Positions 52,508 through 60,762 of a stretch of DNA of 64,000 nucleotides are shown here, piece after piece. How positions within the stretch are numbered: the first letter of the stretch is position 1; every line of letters starts with the position of its first letter. This DNA is from Kitasatospora aureofaciens (GTDB lineage: Bacteria; Actinomycetota; Actinomycetes; Streptomycetales; Streptomycetaceae), in the NCBI GenBank assembly GCA_000720845.1, contig JODU01000018.1:1-64000 (forward strand), read 5' to 3'. The notes under the pieces were generated by a model. The model made no database searches. It was not told where the DNA came from and saw nothing but the letters and a program-made list of their open reading frames with translations. The position numbers and the translations under genes are program-made.

Positions 52508-52605
52508 TACGCCGGCCACCCTAGCCCGCGGGGCGGCTCACCTGTAAGGGAGCCTCACCGCGCCACGGGGCCGGGAGCCGCCGGGCAGCTCACCCGCCAC
52601 GGGCA

Positions 52606-52635
52606 CTGACCGGCGGATCGTCAGGTGTCTATGGT
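52606..52635 (+). promoter_or_regulatory. Leaderless promoter of the flavoprotein gene
   Basis: CTGACC (52606-52611), 18 bases, TATGGT (52630-52635), then six bases to the GTG at 52642. No ribosome site. The hexamers resemble the vegetative TTGACN/TANNNT pattern. Confidence 0.6.
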
Positions 52636-52641
52636 GATCAG

Positions 52642-53922
52642 GTGAGCGAGCAGACGCGGGAACGGGGACAGGGACCGGCGGCGGACGCCGAGCGGCGTGC
52701 GGTGGTCGTGGGCGCGGGGATGGCGGGCGTGCAGACCGCGGTCGCCCTGCGGGAACAGGGCTTCACCGGCCCGGTGACCCTGATCGGCGCGGAGCCGCAC
52801 CAACCGTACGACCGCCCCCCGCTGTCCAAGGCTGTCCTGCTCGGCACCGCCGAGGGCTCCGCCTTCGACGTCGACTTCGAGGCGCTCGGCATCACCCTGC
52901 GGCTGGGCTGCGAGGCCCTGGGCGTCCGCCCCGGCGAGCACGTCCTGGACACCTCCGAGGGACCCGTGCCGTACGACGTCCTGGTCCTCGCGACCGGCGC
53001 CGAACCGGTCCGCCTCCCGGGCGCCGAGGGCGTGCCCGGCGTCCACCTGCTGCGCACCCTGGACGACGCCGAACGGCTGCGGCCCGTGCTCGCCCGGCAG
53101 CACGACATCGTGGTGGTCGGCGCGGGCTGGATCGGCGCCGAGTTCGCCACCGCCGCGCGCGAGGCGGGCTGCGCGGTGACCGTGGTGGAGGCCGCCGGCC
53201 GGCCGCTGGCCGACGCGCTGCCCGCCGAGGTCGCCGCGCCGATGACCGCCTGGTACGCCGACGCGGGCGCCGCCCTGCGCACCCACGCGCGCGTGGAGCG
53301 CGTCGAGCCCGGTGGCCCCGGTGAGCCCGGCCGGGTCGTCCTCGACGACGGCGCCCGGCTGCCCGCCGGCGCGGTCGTCGTCGGCATCGGCGCCCGCCCC
53401 GCCACCGGCTGGCTGGCCGGGTCCGGCATCGCCCTCGGCGCGCACGGCGAGGTCCTGGCCGACGACCACCTGCGCACCTCCGCACCGGACGTCCACGCGG
53501 TCGGCGACTGCGCGTCCTTCCCCTCCGCCCGCTACGGCGAGCGGCTGCTGGTGCACCACTGGGACAACGCCCTCCAGGGCCCGCGCACGGTCGCTGCCGA
53601 CATCGTCGGCGCCCCGGGCGGTTCGGTCCCGCCGGCCTACGACCCGGTGCCGTACTTCTGGTCCGAGCAGTTCGGCCGCTTCGTCCAGTACGCCGGTCAC
53701 CACGCGTCCGCGGACACCACCCTGTGGCGCGGCGACCCGGCGAGCCCGGCGTGGACGGTCTGCTGGCTGCGCGAGGGCCGCCTGGTCGCCCTGCTGGCGG
53801 TGGGCCGTCCCCGCGACCTGGCGCAGGGCAGACGCCTGATCGAGGCGGGGACGGCCATGGACCCGGTCCTGCTGGCCGACCCGGCGAAGCCGCTGAAGGC
53901 GGCGACGGCGGCCACGGCGTAG
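52642..53922 (+). CDS. FAD-dependent pyridine nucleotide oxidoreductase (ferredoxin reductase-like)
   Basis: A 426-residue enzyme with VVVGAGMAGVQTAVALREQG (FAD), YDRPPLSKAVL, VLVLATGAEP, IVVVGAGWIGAEFATAAREAG (NAD) and VHAVGDCASFP. The C-terminal part matches rubredoxin/ferredoxin reductase-type proteins. Likely partner is a ferredoxin or a Rieske-type oxygenase component, but none is adjacent. Between the thiOSG and thiE genes by position only. Confidence 0.87.
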   Translation: MSEQTRERGQGPAADAERRAVVVGAGMAGVQTAVALREQGFTGPVTLIGAEPHQPYDRPPLSKAVLLGTAEGSAFDVDFEALGITLRLGCEALGVRPGEHVLDTSEGPVPYDVLVLATGAEPVRLPGAEGVPGVHLLRTLDDAERLRPVLARQHDIVVVGAGWIGAEFATAAREAGCAVTVVEAAGRPLADALPAEVAAPMTAWYADAGAALRTHARVERVEPGGPGEPGRVVLDDGARLPAGAVVVGIGARPATGWLAGSGIALGAHGEVLADDHLRTSAPDVHAVGDCASFPSARYGERLLVHHWDNALQGPRTVAADIVGAPGGSVPPAYDPVPYFWSEQFGRFVQYAGHHASADTTLWRGDPASPAWTVCWLREGRLVALLAVGRPRDLAQGRRLIEAGTAMDPVLLADPAKPLKAATAATA

Positions 53923-53934
53923 TCCGGTTTCCGA

Positions 53935-53957
53935 CTGTCAGTGCCAGGTGGCAGGCT
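53935..53957 (+). promoter_or_regulatory. RecA-NDp-like (DNA-damage) promoter candidate for the Rv2175c-like gene
   Basis: CTGTCAGTG (53935-53943), eight bases, CAGGCT (53952-53957), then six bases to the GTG at 53964. The actinobacterial RecA-NDp/PafBC consensus is TTGTCRGTG-N8-TANNNT; there is one mismatch in each half. Confidence 0.5.
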
Positions 53958-53963
53958 GTAGAC

Positions 53964-54329
53964 GTGACCGAGATTGACGCAAAGACCGATGCTCTCGTAC
54001 CCGCCTGGCTCACCGTTCCCGACATCGCCGAGAAGCTCGGTGTCGAGGTGACCCGGGTACGCCAGCTGATCAGGGAAGGCCAGCTCATCGCCGTACGCCG
54101 CGGTGAGAACCGCGCACTGCACATCCCCGCGGCCTTCATCGACGAGGACAAGGTCGTCAAGGGCCTGGCCGGGACCCTGACGCTGCTGCGGGACGACGGC
54201 TTCACGGCCGAGGAGATGCTGGAGTGGCTCTTCACGCCCGACCCGAGCCTGCCCGGCACCCCGGCCCAGGCCCTGAGTGAGAATCGCGGTACGGAGGTGA
54301 AGCGGCGCGCCCAGGCGCTCGCCGTCTGA
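53964..54329 (+). CDS. Rv2175c-like winged-helix DNA-binding protein
   Basis: A 121-residue protein: helix-turn-helix LTVPDIAEKLGVEVTRVRQLIREGQL with the short wing AVRRGENRALHIPAAFI, then a helical C-terminal part (VVKGLAGTLTLLRDDGFTAEEMLEWLF). This matches M. tuberculosis Rv2175c, a nucleoid-type DNA-binding protein phosphorylated by PknL. A PASTA kinase lies 3.9 kb away. The N-terminal VTEIDAKTDAL has a Thr pair where Rv2175c is modified, though I cannot verify alignment. The GTG start has no ribosome site. Confidence 0.87.
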   Translation: MTEIDAKTDALVPAWLTVPDIAEKLGVEVTRVRQLIREGQLIAVRRGENRALHIPAAFIDEDKVVKGLAGTLTLLRDDGFTAEEMLEWLFTPDPSLPGTPAQALSENRGTEVKRRAQALAV

Positions 54330-54457
54330 CCGGCCCCGTCGCCGATCCGCCACACCGCCCGGCGTGCGGGCCCACGCACGCCGGGCGCCCGTGCCCGTAC
54401 GCCACCGGCGCGCGGCCCGTCGCGGGCCCGCGCCACCCGACCCGGGGGGACACCCGC

Positions 54458-55129
54458 ATGCCCGACACCGCCGCGACCACCGCCCGCGCGCAGCTCGCCG
54501 ACGCCCGGCTCTACCTGTGCACGGACGCCCGCCGGAGCCAGGGCGACCTGCCCGACTTCCTGGACGCCGTGCTCGCCGCGGGCGTCGACATCGTGCAGTT
54601 GCGGGACAAGGGGATGGAGGCGGGGGAGGAGCTGGAGCACCTGGAGGTCTTCGCCGACGCCTGCGCCCGCCACGGCAGACTCCTCGCCGTCAACGACCGC
54701 GCGGACGTCGCCCACGCCGCCCGCGCCGACGTGCTGCACCTCGGCCAGGGCGACCTGCCGGTGCCCGCCGCCCGGGCGATCCTCGGCGACGACGTCCTCG
54801 TCGGCCGCTCCACGCACGCCGAGTCCGAGGCCGCCGCTGCCGCCGCCCAGGAGGGCGTGGACTACTTCTGCACCGGTCCGTGCTGGCCCACCCCCACCAA
54901 GCCCGGTCGCCACGCACCCGGCCTGGACCTGGTCCGCCACACGGCGGCGCTGGGCACCGACCGCCCCTGGTTCGCCATCGGCGGCATCGACCTGGGCAAC
55001 CTGGACGAGGTGCTGGACGCGGGTGCCCGGCGGGTGGTCGTGGTCCGCGCGATCACCGCCGCCGACGACCCGGGCGCGGCGGCGGCCGAGTTCGCGAAGC
55101 GGCTGCGGCAGGCCCCGGCACAGGCGTAG
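54458..55129 (+). CDS. thiE: Thiamine-phosphate synthase
   Basis: A 223-residue TIM-barrel enzyme: GVDIVQLRDKG, LLAVNDRADVAHAARADVLHLGQGDLPV, VGRSTHAESEA, DYFCTGPCWPTPTKPG, WFAIGGIDLGNLDEVLDAGARRVVVVRAI. It couples the pyrimidine diphosphate and thiazole phosphate to thiamine phosphate. No TPP riboswitch is seen in its 128-base upstream region, unlike thiOSG. Confidence 0.95.
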   Translation: MPDTAATTARAQLADARLYLCTDARRSQGDLPDFLDAVLAAGVDIVQLRDKGMEAGEELEHLEVFADACARHGRLLAVNDRADVAHAARADVLHLGQGDLPVPAARAILGDDVLVGRSTHAESEAAAAAAQEGVDYFCTGPCWPTPTKPGRHAPGLDLVRHTAALGTDRPWFAIGGIDLGNLDEVLDAGARRVVVVRAITAADDPGAAAAEFAKRLRQAPAQA

Positions 55130-55223
55130 CCGAGCGTCGGCGCGGGCGGGCAGGAGGCGAGCCGGTGAGCGGGAGGTGAGCAGGAGGCGAGCGGGTGTCC
55201 AAGGGATGGACAACAACTCGACA

Positions 55224-55244
55224 ATGTGGACAAATGTCCCACAT
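55224..55244. promoter_or_regulatory. Inverted repeat upstream of metF
   Basis: ATGTGG (55224-55229) and CCACAT (55239-55244) are exact inverse copies around nine bases; a looser match TGTGGACA...TGTCCCACA extends it. It ends four bases before the metF -35 box, a normal place for an operator. Confidence 0.5.
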
Positions 55245-55248
55245 CCGG

Positions 55249-55277
55249 TTGGGCGACCGCCGCACCCTGGCTAACCT
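55249..55277 (+). promoter_or_regulatory. Leaderless metF promoter
   Basis: TTGGGC (55249-55254), 17 bases, TAACCT (55272-55277), then six bases to the ATG at 55284. There is no ribosome-binding site, so transcription should begin at the start codon. Confidence 0.65.
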
Positions 55278-55283
55278 GCCCAT

Positions 55284-56207
55284 ATGGCCCTCGGAACCGC
55301 AAGCACGAGGACTGATCGCGCCCGCACGGTGCGTGACATCCTCGCCACCGGCAAGACGACGTACTCGTTCGAGTTCTCGGCGCCGAAGACGCCCAAGGGC
55401 GAGAAGAACCTGTGGAGCGCGCTGAGGCGGGTCGAGGCCGTGGCCCCGGACTTCGTCTCCGTCACCTACGGCGCGGGCGGCTCCACGCGCGCGGGCACGG
55501 TCCGCGAGACCCAGCAGATCGTGGCCGACACCACGCTGACCCCGGTGGCCCACCTCACCGCCGTCGACCACTCCGTCGCCGAGCTGCGCAACATCATCGG
55601 TCAGTACGCCGACGCCGGGATCCGCAACATGCTGGCCGTGCGCGGCGACCCGCCCGGCGACCCGGGCGCCGACTGGATCGCGCACCCCGAGGGCCTGACG
55701 TACGCCGCCGAACTGGTCAGGCTCATCAAGGAGTCGGGCGACTTCTGCGTCGGCGTCGCGGCCTTCCCGGAGATGCACCCGCGCTCCGCCGACTGGGACG
55801 CGGACGTCGCGCACTTCGTCGACAAGTGCCGGGCCGGCGCCGACTACGCCATCACCCAGATGTTCTTCCAGCCCGAGTCCTATCTCCGGCTGCGCGACCG
55901 GGTCGTCGCGGCAGGATGCGAGACCCCGGTCATTCCCGAGGTCATGCCGGTGACCAGTGTGAAGATGCTGGAGAGGTTGCCGAAGCTCAGCAACGCCTCG
56001 TTCCCGCCGGAGCTGAAAGAGCGGATCCTCGCAGCGAAGGACGATCCCGCGGCTGTACGCTCGATCGGCATCGAGTTCGCCACGGAGTTCTGCGCGCGGC
56101 TGCTGGCCGAGGGTGTGCCAGGACTGCACTTCATCACGCTCAACAACTCCACGGCGACCCTGGAAATCTACGAGAACCTGGGCCTGCACCACCCACCGCG
56201 GGCCTAG
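55284..56207 (+). CDS. metF: 5,10-methylenetetrahydrofolate reductase
   Basis: A 307-residue flavoenzyme of the MetF barrel: YSFEFSAPKTPKGEKNLW, FVSVTYGAGGSTR, GIRNMLAVRGDPPGD, CVGVAAFPEMHP, DYAITQMFF, PVIPEVMPVTS. It makes 5-methyltetrahydrofolate for methionine synthesis. Downstream of thiE, with its own promoter. Confidence 0.96.
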   Translation: MALGTASTRTDRARTVRDILATGKTTYSFEFSAPKTPKGEKNLWSALRRVEAVAPDFVSVTYGAGGSTRAGTVRETQQIVADTTLTPVAHLTAVDHSVAELRNIIGQYADAGIRNMLAVRGDPPGDPGADWIAHPEGLTYAAELVRLIKESGDFCVGVAAFPEMHPRSADWDADVAHFVDKCRAGADYAITQMFFQPESYLRLRDRVVAAGCETPVIPEVMPVTSVKMLERLPKLSNASFPPELKERILAAKDDPAAVRSIGIEFATEFCARLLAEGVPGLHFITLNNSTATLEIYENLGLHHPPRA

Positions 56208-56263
56208 ACCGGCCGCACGTATTTGCGACACACTGCGTAACGGCCACTGGGAGAGGGGCGTAC

Positions 56264-57241
56264 ATGGGCTGGACGGTCCTCTACATCGCGTTCGGCGTCG
56301 TCGCGCTGTGGCTGCTCGGCGAGGTGCTGCTGCAGTACAAGGCGCGGCTGCGCTGGCGGCTGCTCGCCTTCGGCGGCTTCGTCGGCGTCGTCGCCGGCGT
56401 GCTGATGTCCAACGTGCTCGTCATCGGTCTCGGCGCCGCCGCCTTCGCGGTCGGCCAGACCTACGTCACCCTGTCGTTCCGTCGCGGCTTCGAGGCCGGC
56501 TGGGCGGTCAACGCCCCGGCGAGCCTCGTCGGCAAGCGCGGACGTCCCGAACGGGGCCGCCGGGAACCGTCGTTGGAGGTCTCCGGGCTCGGACCCGCCG
56601 AGGGCGGCCGGGACCACCACGACGGCTACGCCGAGCGCGCCCAGGCGCCCGCCCCGGGTCAGGACGCGCCGTACGGGCACGACGACTACGACCGCGACGA
56701 CGTCTTCACCCCGGCCCGCCCCGCCGATCCCACGGCCGCGGAGACCACCGCCGTCTACGAACCGCAGCCCATGCCGGACGACACCGGCTCGTACGGCGTG
56801 TACGCCGACGCCGGTTACGGCACCGGCCAGCAGCAGGCGGCCACCGCGCCGGGCGCCGACCAGGCCTACACCTACGACTACTCCGGCTACGGCCAGCAGC
56901 AGGACTACGGCTACGACACCGGCGCCCAGCAGCCGTACGCCGCTTACTCCGATCCGTACATCGGCACCCCCACCTACGGCGGCGGGGCGTACGACACCGG
57001 CGGCTACGACACGACCGGTGCGCAGGACTACGGCCAGCAGGCCTACGGGCAGGACCAGTACGCCACCGGGGCGCCCGGCGGCCACGGCGGCGAGACCCCG
57101 GCCGGCGGAGTGTGGGTGCCGCAGCAGCGCAGCACCGACGACCCCTACGGCGGCGAACTCCCGCCCGAGCAGCAGCCGTACCCCTACCAGGGCAACGGCC
57201 GGCCTCAGGACCAGGGCTACGACGAGCAGTACCGCTACTGA
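56264..57241 (+). CDS. Membrane protein with long Tyr/Gln/Gly-rich low-complexity tail
   Basis: A 325-residue protein. Two or three hydrophobic helices fill residues 1-70 (WTVLYIAFGVVALWLLGEVLL; LAFGGFVGVVAGVLMSNVLVIGLGAAAFAVG), followed by a disordered C-terminal 240 residues rich in Tyr, Gln, Gly, Asp (YSGYGQQQDYGYDTGAQQPY; DYGQQAYGQDQYATG). It resembles prion-like or phase-separating sequence compositions. GAGAGGGG precedes the ATG. No known function; conserved after metF in Streptomyces as far as I recall. Confidence 0.82.
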   Translation: MGWTVLYIAFGVVALWLLGEVLLQYKARLRWRLLAFGGFVGVVAGVLMSNVLVIGLGAAAFAVGQTYVTLSFRRGFEAGWAVNAPASLVGKRGRPERGRREPSLEVSGLGPAEGGRDHHDGYAERAQAPAPGQDAPYGHDDYDRDDVFTPARPADPTAAETTAVYEPQPMPDDTGSYGVYADAGYGTGQQQAATAPGADQAYTYDYSGYGQQQDYGYDTGAQQPYAAYSDPYIGTPTYGGGAYDTGGYDTTGAQDYGQQAYGQDQYATGAPGGHGGETPAGGVWVPQQRSTDDPYGGELPPEQQPYPYQGNGRPQDQGYDEQYRY

Positions 57242-57259
57242 GCGGCCCGCCCGGACCGC

Positions 57260-58780
57260 TCACTGGGAACCGCGGAACTCCGGTCCCTCCACCACGAGTC
57301 CGGCGACCAGCGCGCCCGACATGCCCGCGTGCGGCAGACCGCCGCCGGGGTGCGACCAGCCGCCGACCGTGAACAGACCCTCCCTGCGCGTGCCGTTCGC
57401 CGGGTGCAGCAGCCGTCCGCCGGCGCCCGCCAGCGCCGGCGCCGGAATCGCGCCGTCCGTCACACCGGTGTCCGCCGCGACCTCGGCCGGGGCGCGCACC
57501 TCGTGCCACAGGAGGCGGTCGCGCAGGCCGGGCACCGCCCGCGCGGCGACGTCGATCAACTGCTCGGCCCGTCGGTCGATCTCCTCGGTCGTGGGCCGGT
57601 CCGACGCGCCGCCCAGGGCAGGCACCGCCGCGGAGAGGGTGACCGCCTCATGGTCCGCGTCCGGGACCAGCGCCGGGTCGTCGGGCCGCAGGACCGTGAC
57701 GGTCGGCCGCGCGGCCATCCCGGGAGCGGCGCCGAACAGGCGGTCCAACTCCACCTCGCGGTCCGCCGCGTGCACCACCGTCCGGTGCGCCGTGCCTTCC
57801 GGGCGGCCGCCCCGCAGCGCCAGCAGCACCGTCAGCCGGCTCGCCCCACCGCGCCGTGCGGGCACCTCGTCCTCGCCGCGCACCGGCGAGCCACCGCACA
57901 GGCGGTCCAGCACGTCCGGCGCCACGCCGGAGACCACCAACTCGGCCTCCGCCACGGCCCCTTCGGCCAGCTCCACGCCCGCCACCCGGCCGTCCTTCTC
58001 GACGATCCCGGTGACCTCGGCGCCGAAGCGGAACTCGACGCGGCGGGCCAGACACCGCTCGTACACCGCCCGCGCCAGCTCCCGCAGACCGCCGCCGCGC
58101 ACGTACCAGACGCCGAACGCGTACTCCATGTACGGCAGGACGGCGCCGTTCGCCGGGGCGGTGCGGGGGTCCAGGCCATGGGCGAGCGCGTGGCTCTCCA
58201 GCAGGGCGGTGAGCCGGGCGTCGCGCAGCTCCCAGGCACCGACCTCGGCGAGCGTGCCCGCCCGGCGGGTGCGCAGCAGCCGCTTGTGCGGGACCGCCGG
58301 ATAGGGTTCGCGCCCGGCCAGCACCCGCCAGTTCGGCCACAGCGGCTCCTCCAGGAGGGGGCGGCGGGTCCGGTCCCAGGTCTCCCGGGCCCGCACCAGG
58401 AAGTCGCCCCAACGCTGCCCGGCCCCCGCACCGAGCGCCGCGTCCAGGGCGGCGACGACACCCGCCCGCGAGGCGTTCGGCAGCGAGACCTCCGTGCCGT
58501 CGGCGAACACGTGCCGGGACGACGGGTCGACCTGGACCAGCTGGACGCACGACTCCAGCGGCTCCTTGCCGGTCTTGACGAACAGATCGCGCCAGACCGC
58601 GGGCAGTGGGAGCAGACCGGGGCCGGTGTCGAAGGAGAACCCGTCACGCTCGAAGCGGCCCAGGGCTCCGCCGTACGTCCGCGTCCGCTCGTACACCACC
58701 ACCCGGTGGCCCGCGACGGCCAGCCGGGCGGCCGCCGCCATGGCGCCCATCCCGGCGCCGATCACCGCAATCCGTGCCAT
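57260..58780 (-). CDS. Phytoene-dehydrogenase (CrtI)-like FAD oxidoreductase
   Basis: A 506-residue protein: ATG at 58780 gives MARIAVIGAGMGAMAAAARLAVAG, the dinucleotide-binding fold; FSFDTGPGLLPLPAVWRDLF, VRGGGLRELARAVYERCL, VSGVAPDVLDRLCGG and a C-terminal LFTVGGWSHPGGGLPHAGMSG complete the carotenoid-desaturase/retinol-saturase pattern. It may act on an isoprenoid but no other carotenoid genes are here, so the substrate is open. An in-frame extension to 59182 lacks supporting codon use. Confidence 0.85.
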   Translation of the reverse strand: MARIAVIGAGMGAMAAAARLAVAGHRVVVYERTRTYGGALGRFERDGFSFDTGPGLLPLPAVWRDLFVKTGKEPLESCVQLVQVDPSSRHVFADGTEVSLPNASRAGVVAALDAALGAGAGQRWGDFLVRARETWDRTRRPLLEEPLWPNWRVLAGREPYPAVPHKRLLRTRRAGTLAEVGAWELRDARLTALLESHALAHGLDPRTAPANGAVLPYMEYAFGVWYVRGGGLRELARAVYERCLARRVEFRFGAEVTGIVEKDGRVAGVELAEGAVAEAELVVSGVAPDVLDRLCGGSPVRGEDEVPARRGGASRLTVLLALRGGRPEGTAHRTVVHAADREVELDRLFGAAPGMAARPTVTVLRPDDPALVPDADHEAVTLSAAVPALGGASDRPTTEEIDRRAEQLIDVAARAVPGLRDRLLWHEVRAPAEVAADTGVTDGAIPAPALAGAGGRLLHPANGTRREGLFTVGGWSHPGGGLPHAGMSGALVAGLVVEGPEFRGSQ

Positions 58781-59212
58781 GCCAGGGACTTTATCCGCCG
58801 CCACCGACACCGCCGTGCGAGGGCTGAGCACCAAAGCGGACGTCCAAGTGACCGGCCGGCGGCGCCGCGCCGTGAGCCGGGGTGCCCAGGGCTGAGTAGC
58901 CGTACTCAGTCCGCCAGATGAGTACGCGCACGGATGGGCTCCGACCTGCGGGAACGAGAGAGTGGAGGCACGGAGAGGGGCACGGCTCCGGCACCGGCGG
59001 CACGGGGCGCCGGAACGGAGCCGGGCCCGCGATCCGCTCCTTCCGCCGACCGTGGTCGGCGGGAGCGAGGCACGGGGGAGCCCGGAGGGACGACCGGTGA
59101 CGGGAGTTCCGACGGGGGGACGTACGGGGGAGCAGGAGAAGGCGCCGGTCCGACGGCGGCCCGCGGGGGACGCGGCCACCACGGACCGGCGTTCTTCGTG
59201 CGCGGCCCGCGC
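58781..59212. other. Non-coding stretch between the CrtI-like and TetR genes
   Basis: 432 bases with no convincing gene on either strand. Plus-strand frames here are Arg/Gly-rich shadows. It contains the TGAGTAC inverted repeats described separately and several GGCACGG copies (around 58970-59075). Confidence 0.6.
58892..58925. promoter_or_regulatory. Overlapping TGAGTAC inverted repeats upstream of the CrtI-like gene
   Basis: CTGAGTA-GCCG-TACTCAG (58892-58909) is a perfect inverted repeat, and its right half, GTACTCA, forms another with TGAGTAC at 58919-58925. Three half-sites within 34 bases, 112 bases upstream of the CrtI-like start, suggest an operator, possibly for the adjacent TetR protein. 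Confidence 0.6.
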
Positions 59213-59842
59213 TCAGCCCCGGCCGCTGACGCGCCCCTGGAGCAGCCGCGACAGCGCGGCGTGCACGTCGTCCAGGGAGCGTTCCGGCTGGAACGCCTTC
59301 CAGTCCAGCGCGGCCACCAGCACCATGCCGACCAGCGCCGCGGCGGTCAGCGGCACGTCGATCTCCTCGCTGAACTCACCGCTCGCCACGCCCTCGCGCA
59401 GCACGCCCTCCACCACCGCCACGGCCTCCTGGCGGACCACCAGCAGCGTGGACTGCCAGGCCCGGTTGGTGCGCCACAGCTCGGCCACGTACAGCTGGGT
59501 GAAGGCCGGGTAGCGGTCGATGAACACGAGCCCCGCGCGGATCATCGCGTCCAGGGCGTCGACCCGGCCGCGGCCCTCCCGGGCCGCCTGCTGCGCGGCC
59601 TGGCGCAGCGAGGCGGTCAGCAGACCCACACCGTGCCGCAGCAGCTCCTCGAAGAGGACGGACTTGCTGGCGAAGTTGTAGTAGACCGTGCCCTTCGCGA
59701 CCCCGGCCCGCTCGGCGATCTCGTCCACGGTGGTGGCGGAGAAGCCCTGCTCGGCGATGAGAGTGACCGCCGCCTCGTAGAGCTTCTGCCGGGTGGCCTC
59801 GCGACGGCTGCCGCTCTGCGGGGCGGTGCTGCTGCTTTCCAT
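59213..59842 (-). CDS. TetR-family transcriptional regulator
   Basis: A 209-residue regulator with the N-terminal helix-turn-helix TRQKLYEAAVTLIAEQGFSATTVDEIAERAGVAKGTVYYNFASKSVLFEELL and a helical ligand-binding domain (FIDRYPAFTQLYVAELWRTN). ATG at 59842; upstream codons in frame are unlikely to be used. It lies beside a CrtI-like gene with paired TGAGTAC sites and divergent from the HEPN gene; it may regulate either. Confidence 0.93.
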   Translation of the reverse strand: MESSSTAPQSGSRREATRQKLYEAAVTLIAEQGFSATTVDEIAERAGVAKGTVYYNFASKSVLFEELLRHGVGLLTASLRQAAQQAAREGRGRVDALDAMIRAGLVFIDRYPAFTQLYVAELWRTNRAWQSTLLVVRQEAVAVVEGVLREGVASGEFSEEIDVPLTAAALVGMVLVAALDWKAFQPERSLDDVHAALSRLLQGRVSGRG

Positions 59843-59943
59843 GGTCCCGATTCTCACAGCACCCTGCGCGGGGACGTCACCGCAGGCCCGCCCGGGACCC
59901 GAACCGAACTGTCGATCGAAACAAAGGTCCAGGTCAGAACGGA

Positions 59944-59966
59944 TTGTCAGTGCCATACCTCACGAT
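59944..59966 (+). promoter_or_regulatory. RecA-NDp-like (DNA-damage) promoter candidate for the HEPN gene
   Basis: TTGTCAGTG (59944-59952) matches the first nine bases of the RecA-NDp/PafBC consensus exactly; after eight bases, CACGAT (59961-59966) matches TANNNT except at the first base. It lies 60 bases before the ATG at 60027. Confidence 0.65.
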
Positions 59967-60026
59967 GGGCACATACGGCACCTCCTGCCCGGGGCGTGCC
60001 GTCACGGAGACGACAGGAGGATCGTC

Positions 60027-60614
60027 ATGGCCCACTCGTCCGCAGCCGCCGCCCGGCGGCGCCGCGCAGCCGGCCCTGCACCCTCACTGACCGGACCGGC
60101 GAGCGACGTGCACCCCGTGCTCCGCCGGACGACCGCCCCGCCCGCCGCCCTCGACCTGCTCGCCCAGGCCCGGGCCGGACTGGAGGAGGCCACCGCCCTG
60201 GAAACGCCGAACGAGCGGTACGCGACGGCCCACCTCGCCGCCCTGCGCACCGCCGCCGCCGTGCTGGCCGCGCGCGGCCGCCCGGAGACCAGTCCGCGGG
60301 CCAGGGCCCGCATCCGCAGCGCCTGGGAGGTGCTGCCCGAGATCGCGCCCGAGCTGTCCGACTGGAGCGCGCTGTTCGCCTCCGGCGCGCGGCGCCGCGC
60401 CCGCGCCGAGGCGGGCATCCAGGGCGCGGCGGGCCGCCGGGACGCCGACGACCTGATACGGGACGTGGCGATGTTCCTGCGCCTGGTGGAGCGGATGCTG
60501 GTCCTCCAGCCGGTCCTGCCCCAGCCCCGGCCCGACGCCGATCGGCCGGGCCCCGAGCGGCCCGGCCGCTCCGACGCGGGTCCCCCGGGCCGCGACCTGC
60601 CGGACACCGGATGA
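60027..60614 (+). CDS. SAV_6107-like HEPN-domain protein
   Basis: A 195-residue mainly helical protein. LDLLAQARAGLEEATALETPNERYATAHLAALRTAAAVLA carries the SAV_6107-type HEPN helices; a classic RX4-6H RNase motif is not obvious, although ERYATAH (Arg-4 residues-His) could serve. An Arg-rich start and a Pro/Arg/Asp-rich tail flank it. CAGGAGG precedes the ATG. Family members are nucleic-acid associated and found in actinobacteria; a DNA-damage-type promoter lies upstream. Function unproven. Confidence 0.8.
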   Translation: MAHSSAAAARRRRAAGPAPSLTGPASDVHPVLRRTTAPPAALDLLAQARAGLEEATALETPNERYATAHLAALRTAAAVLAARGRPETSPRARARIRSAWEVLPEIAPELSDWSALFASGARRRARAEAGIQGAAGRRDADDLIRDVAMFLRLVERMLVLQPVLPQPRPDADRPGPERPGRSDAGPPGRDLPDTG

Positions 60615-60762
60615 GCGGGGGCGGACGGGTGCCCGGCGGGCGCGGCGCAGGCAATAGGGTGGGACTCGCCTGAAGCCTCCCCCTGACCGCACTGGGCTGG
60701 GGGCGGCAGCCCGTTCGCTCCGCCCGTGCCCGAGGCGGTGCCGCGCCGAGGAGTCAACTGCC

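Noticed and set aside
55151..55192. Short direct repeat CAGGAGGCGAGC (two copies, 30-base spacing) after thiE
   Set aside because: Only two short copies in a purine-rich stretch; could easily arise by chance or slippage.
58934..60673. Long plus-strand open frame over the TetR gene
   Set aside because: It is Arg/Gly/Ala-rich, antisense to a clear TetR protein and across a non-coding gap; a GC-rich shadow frame.
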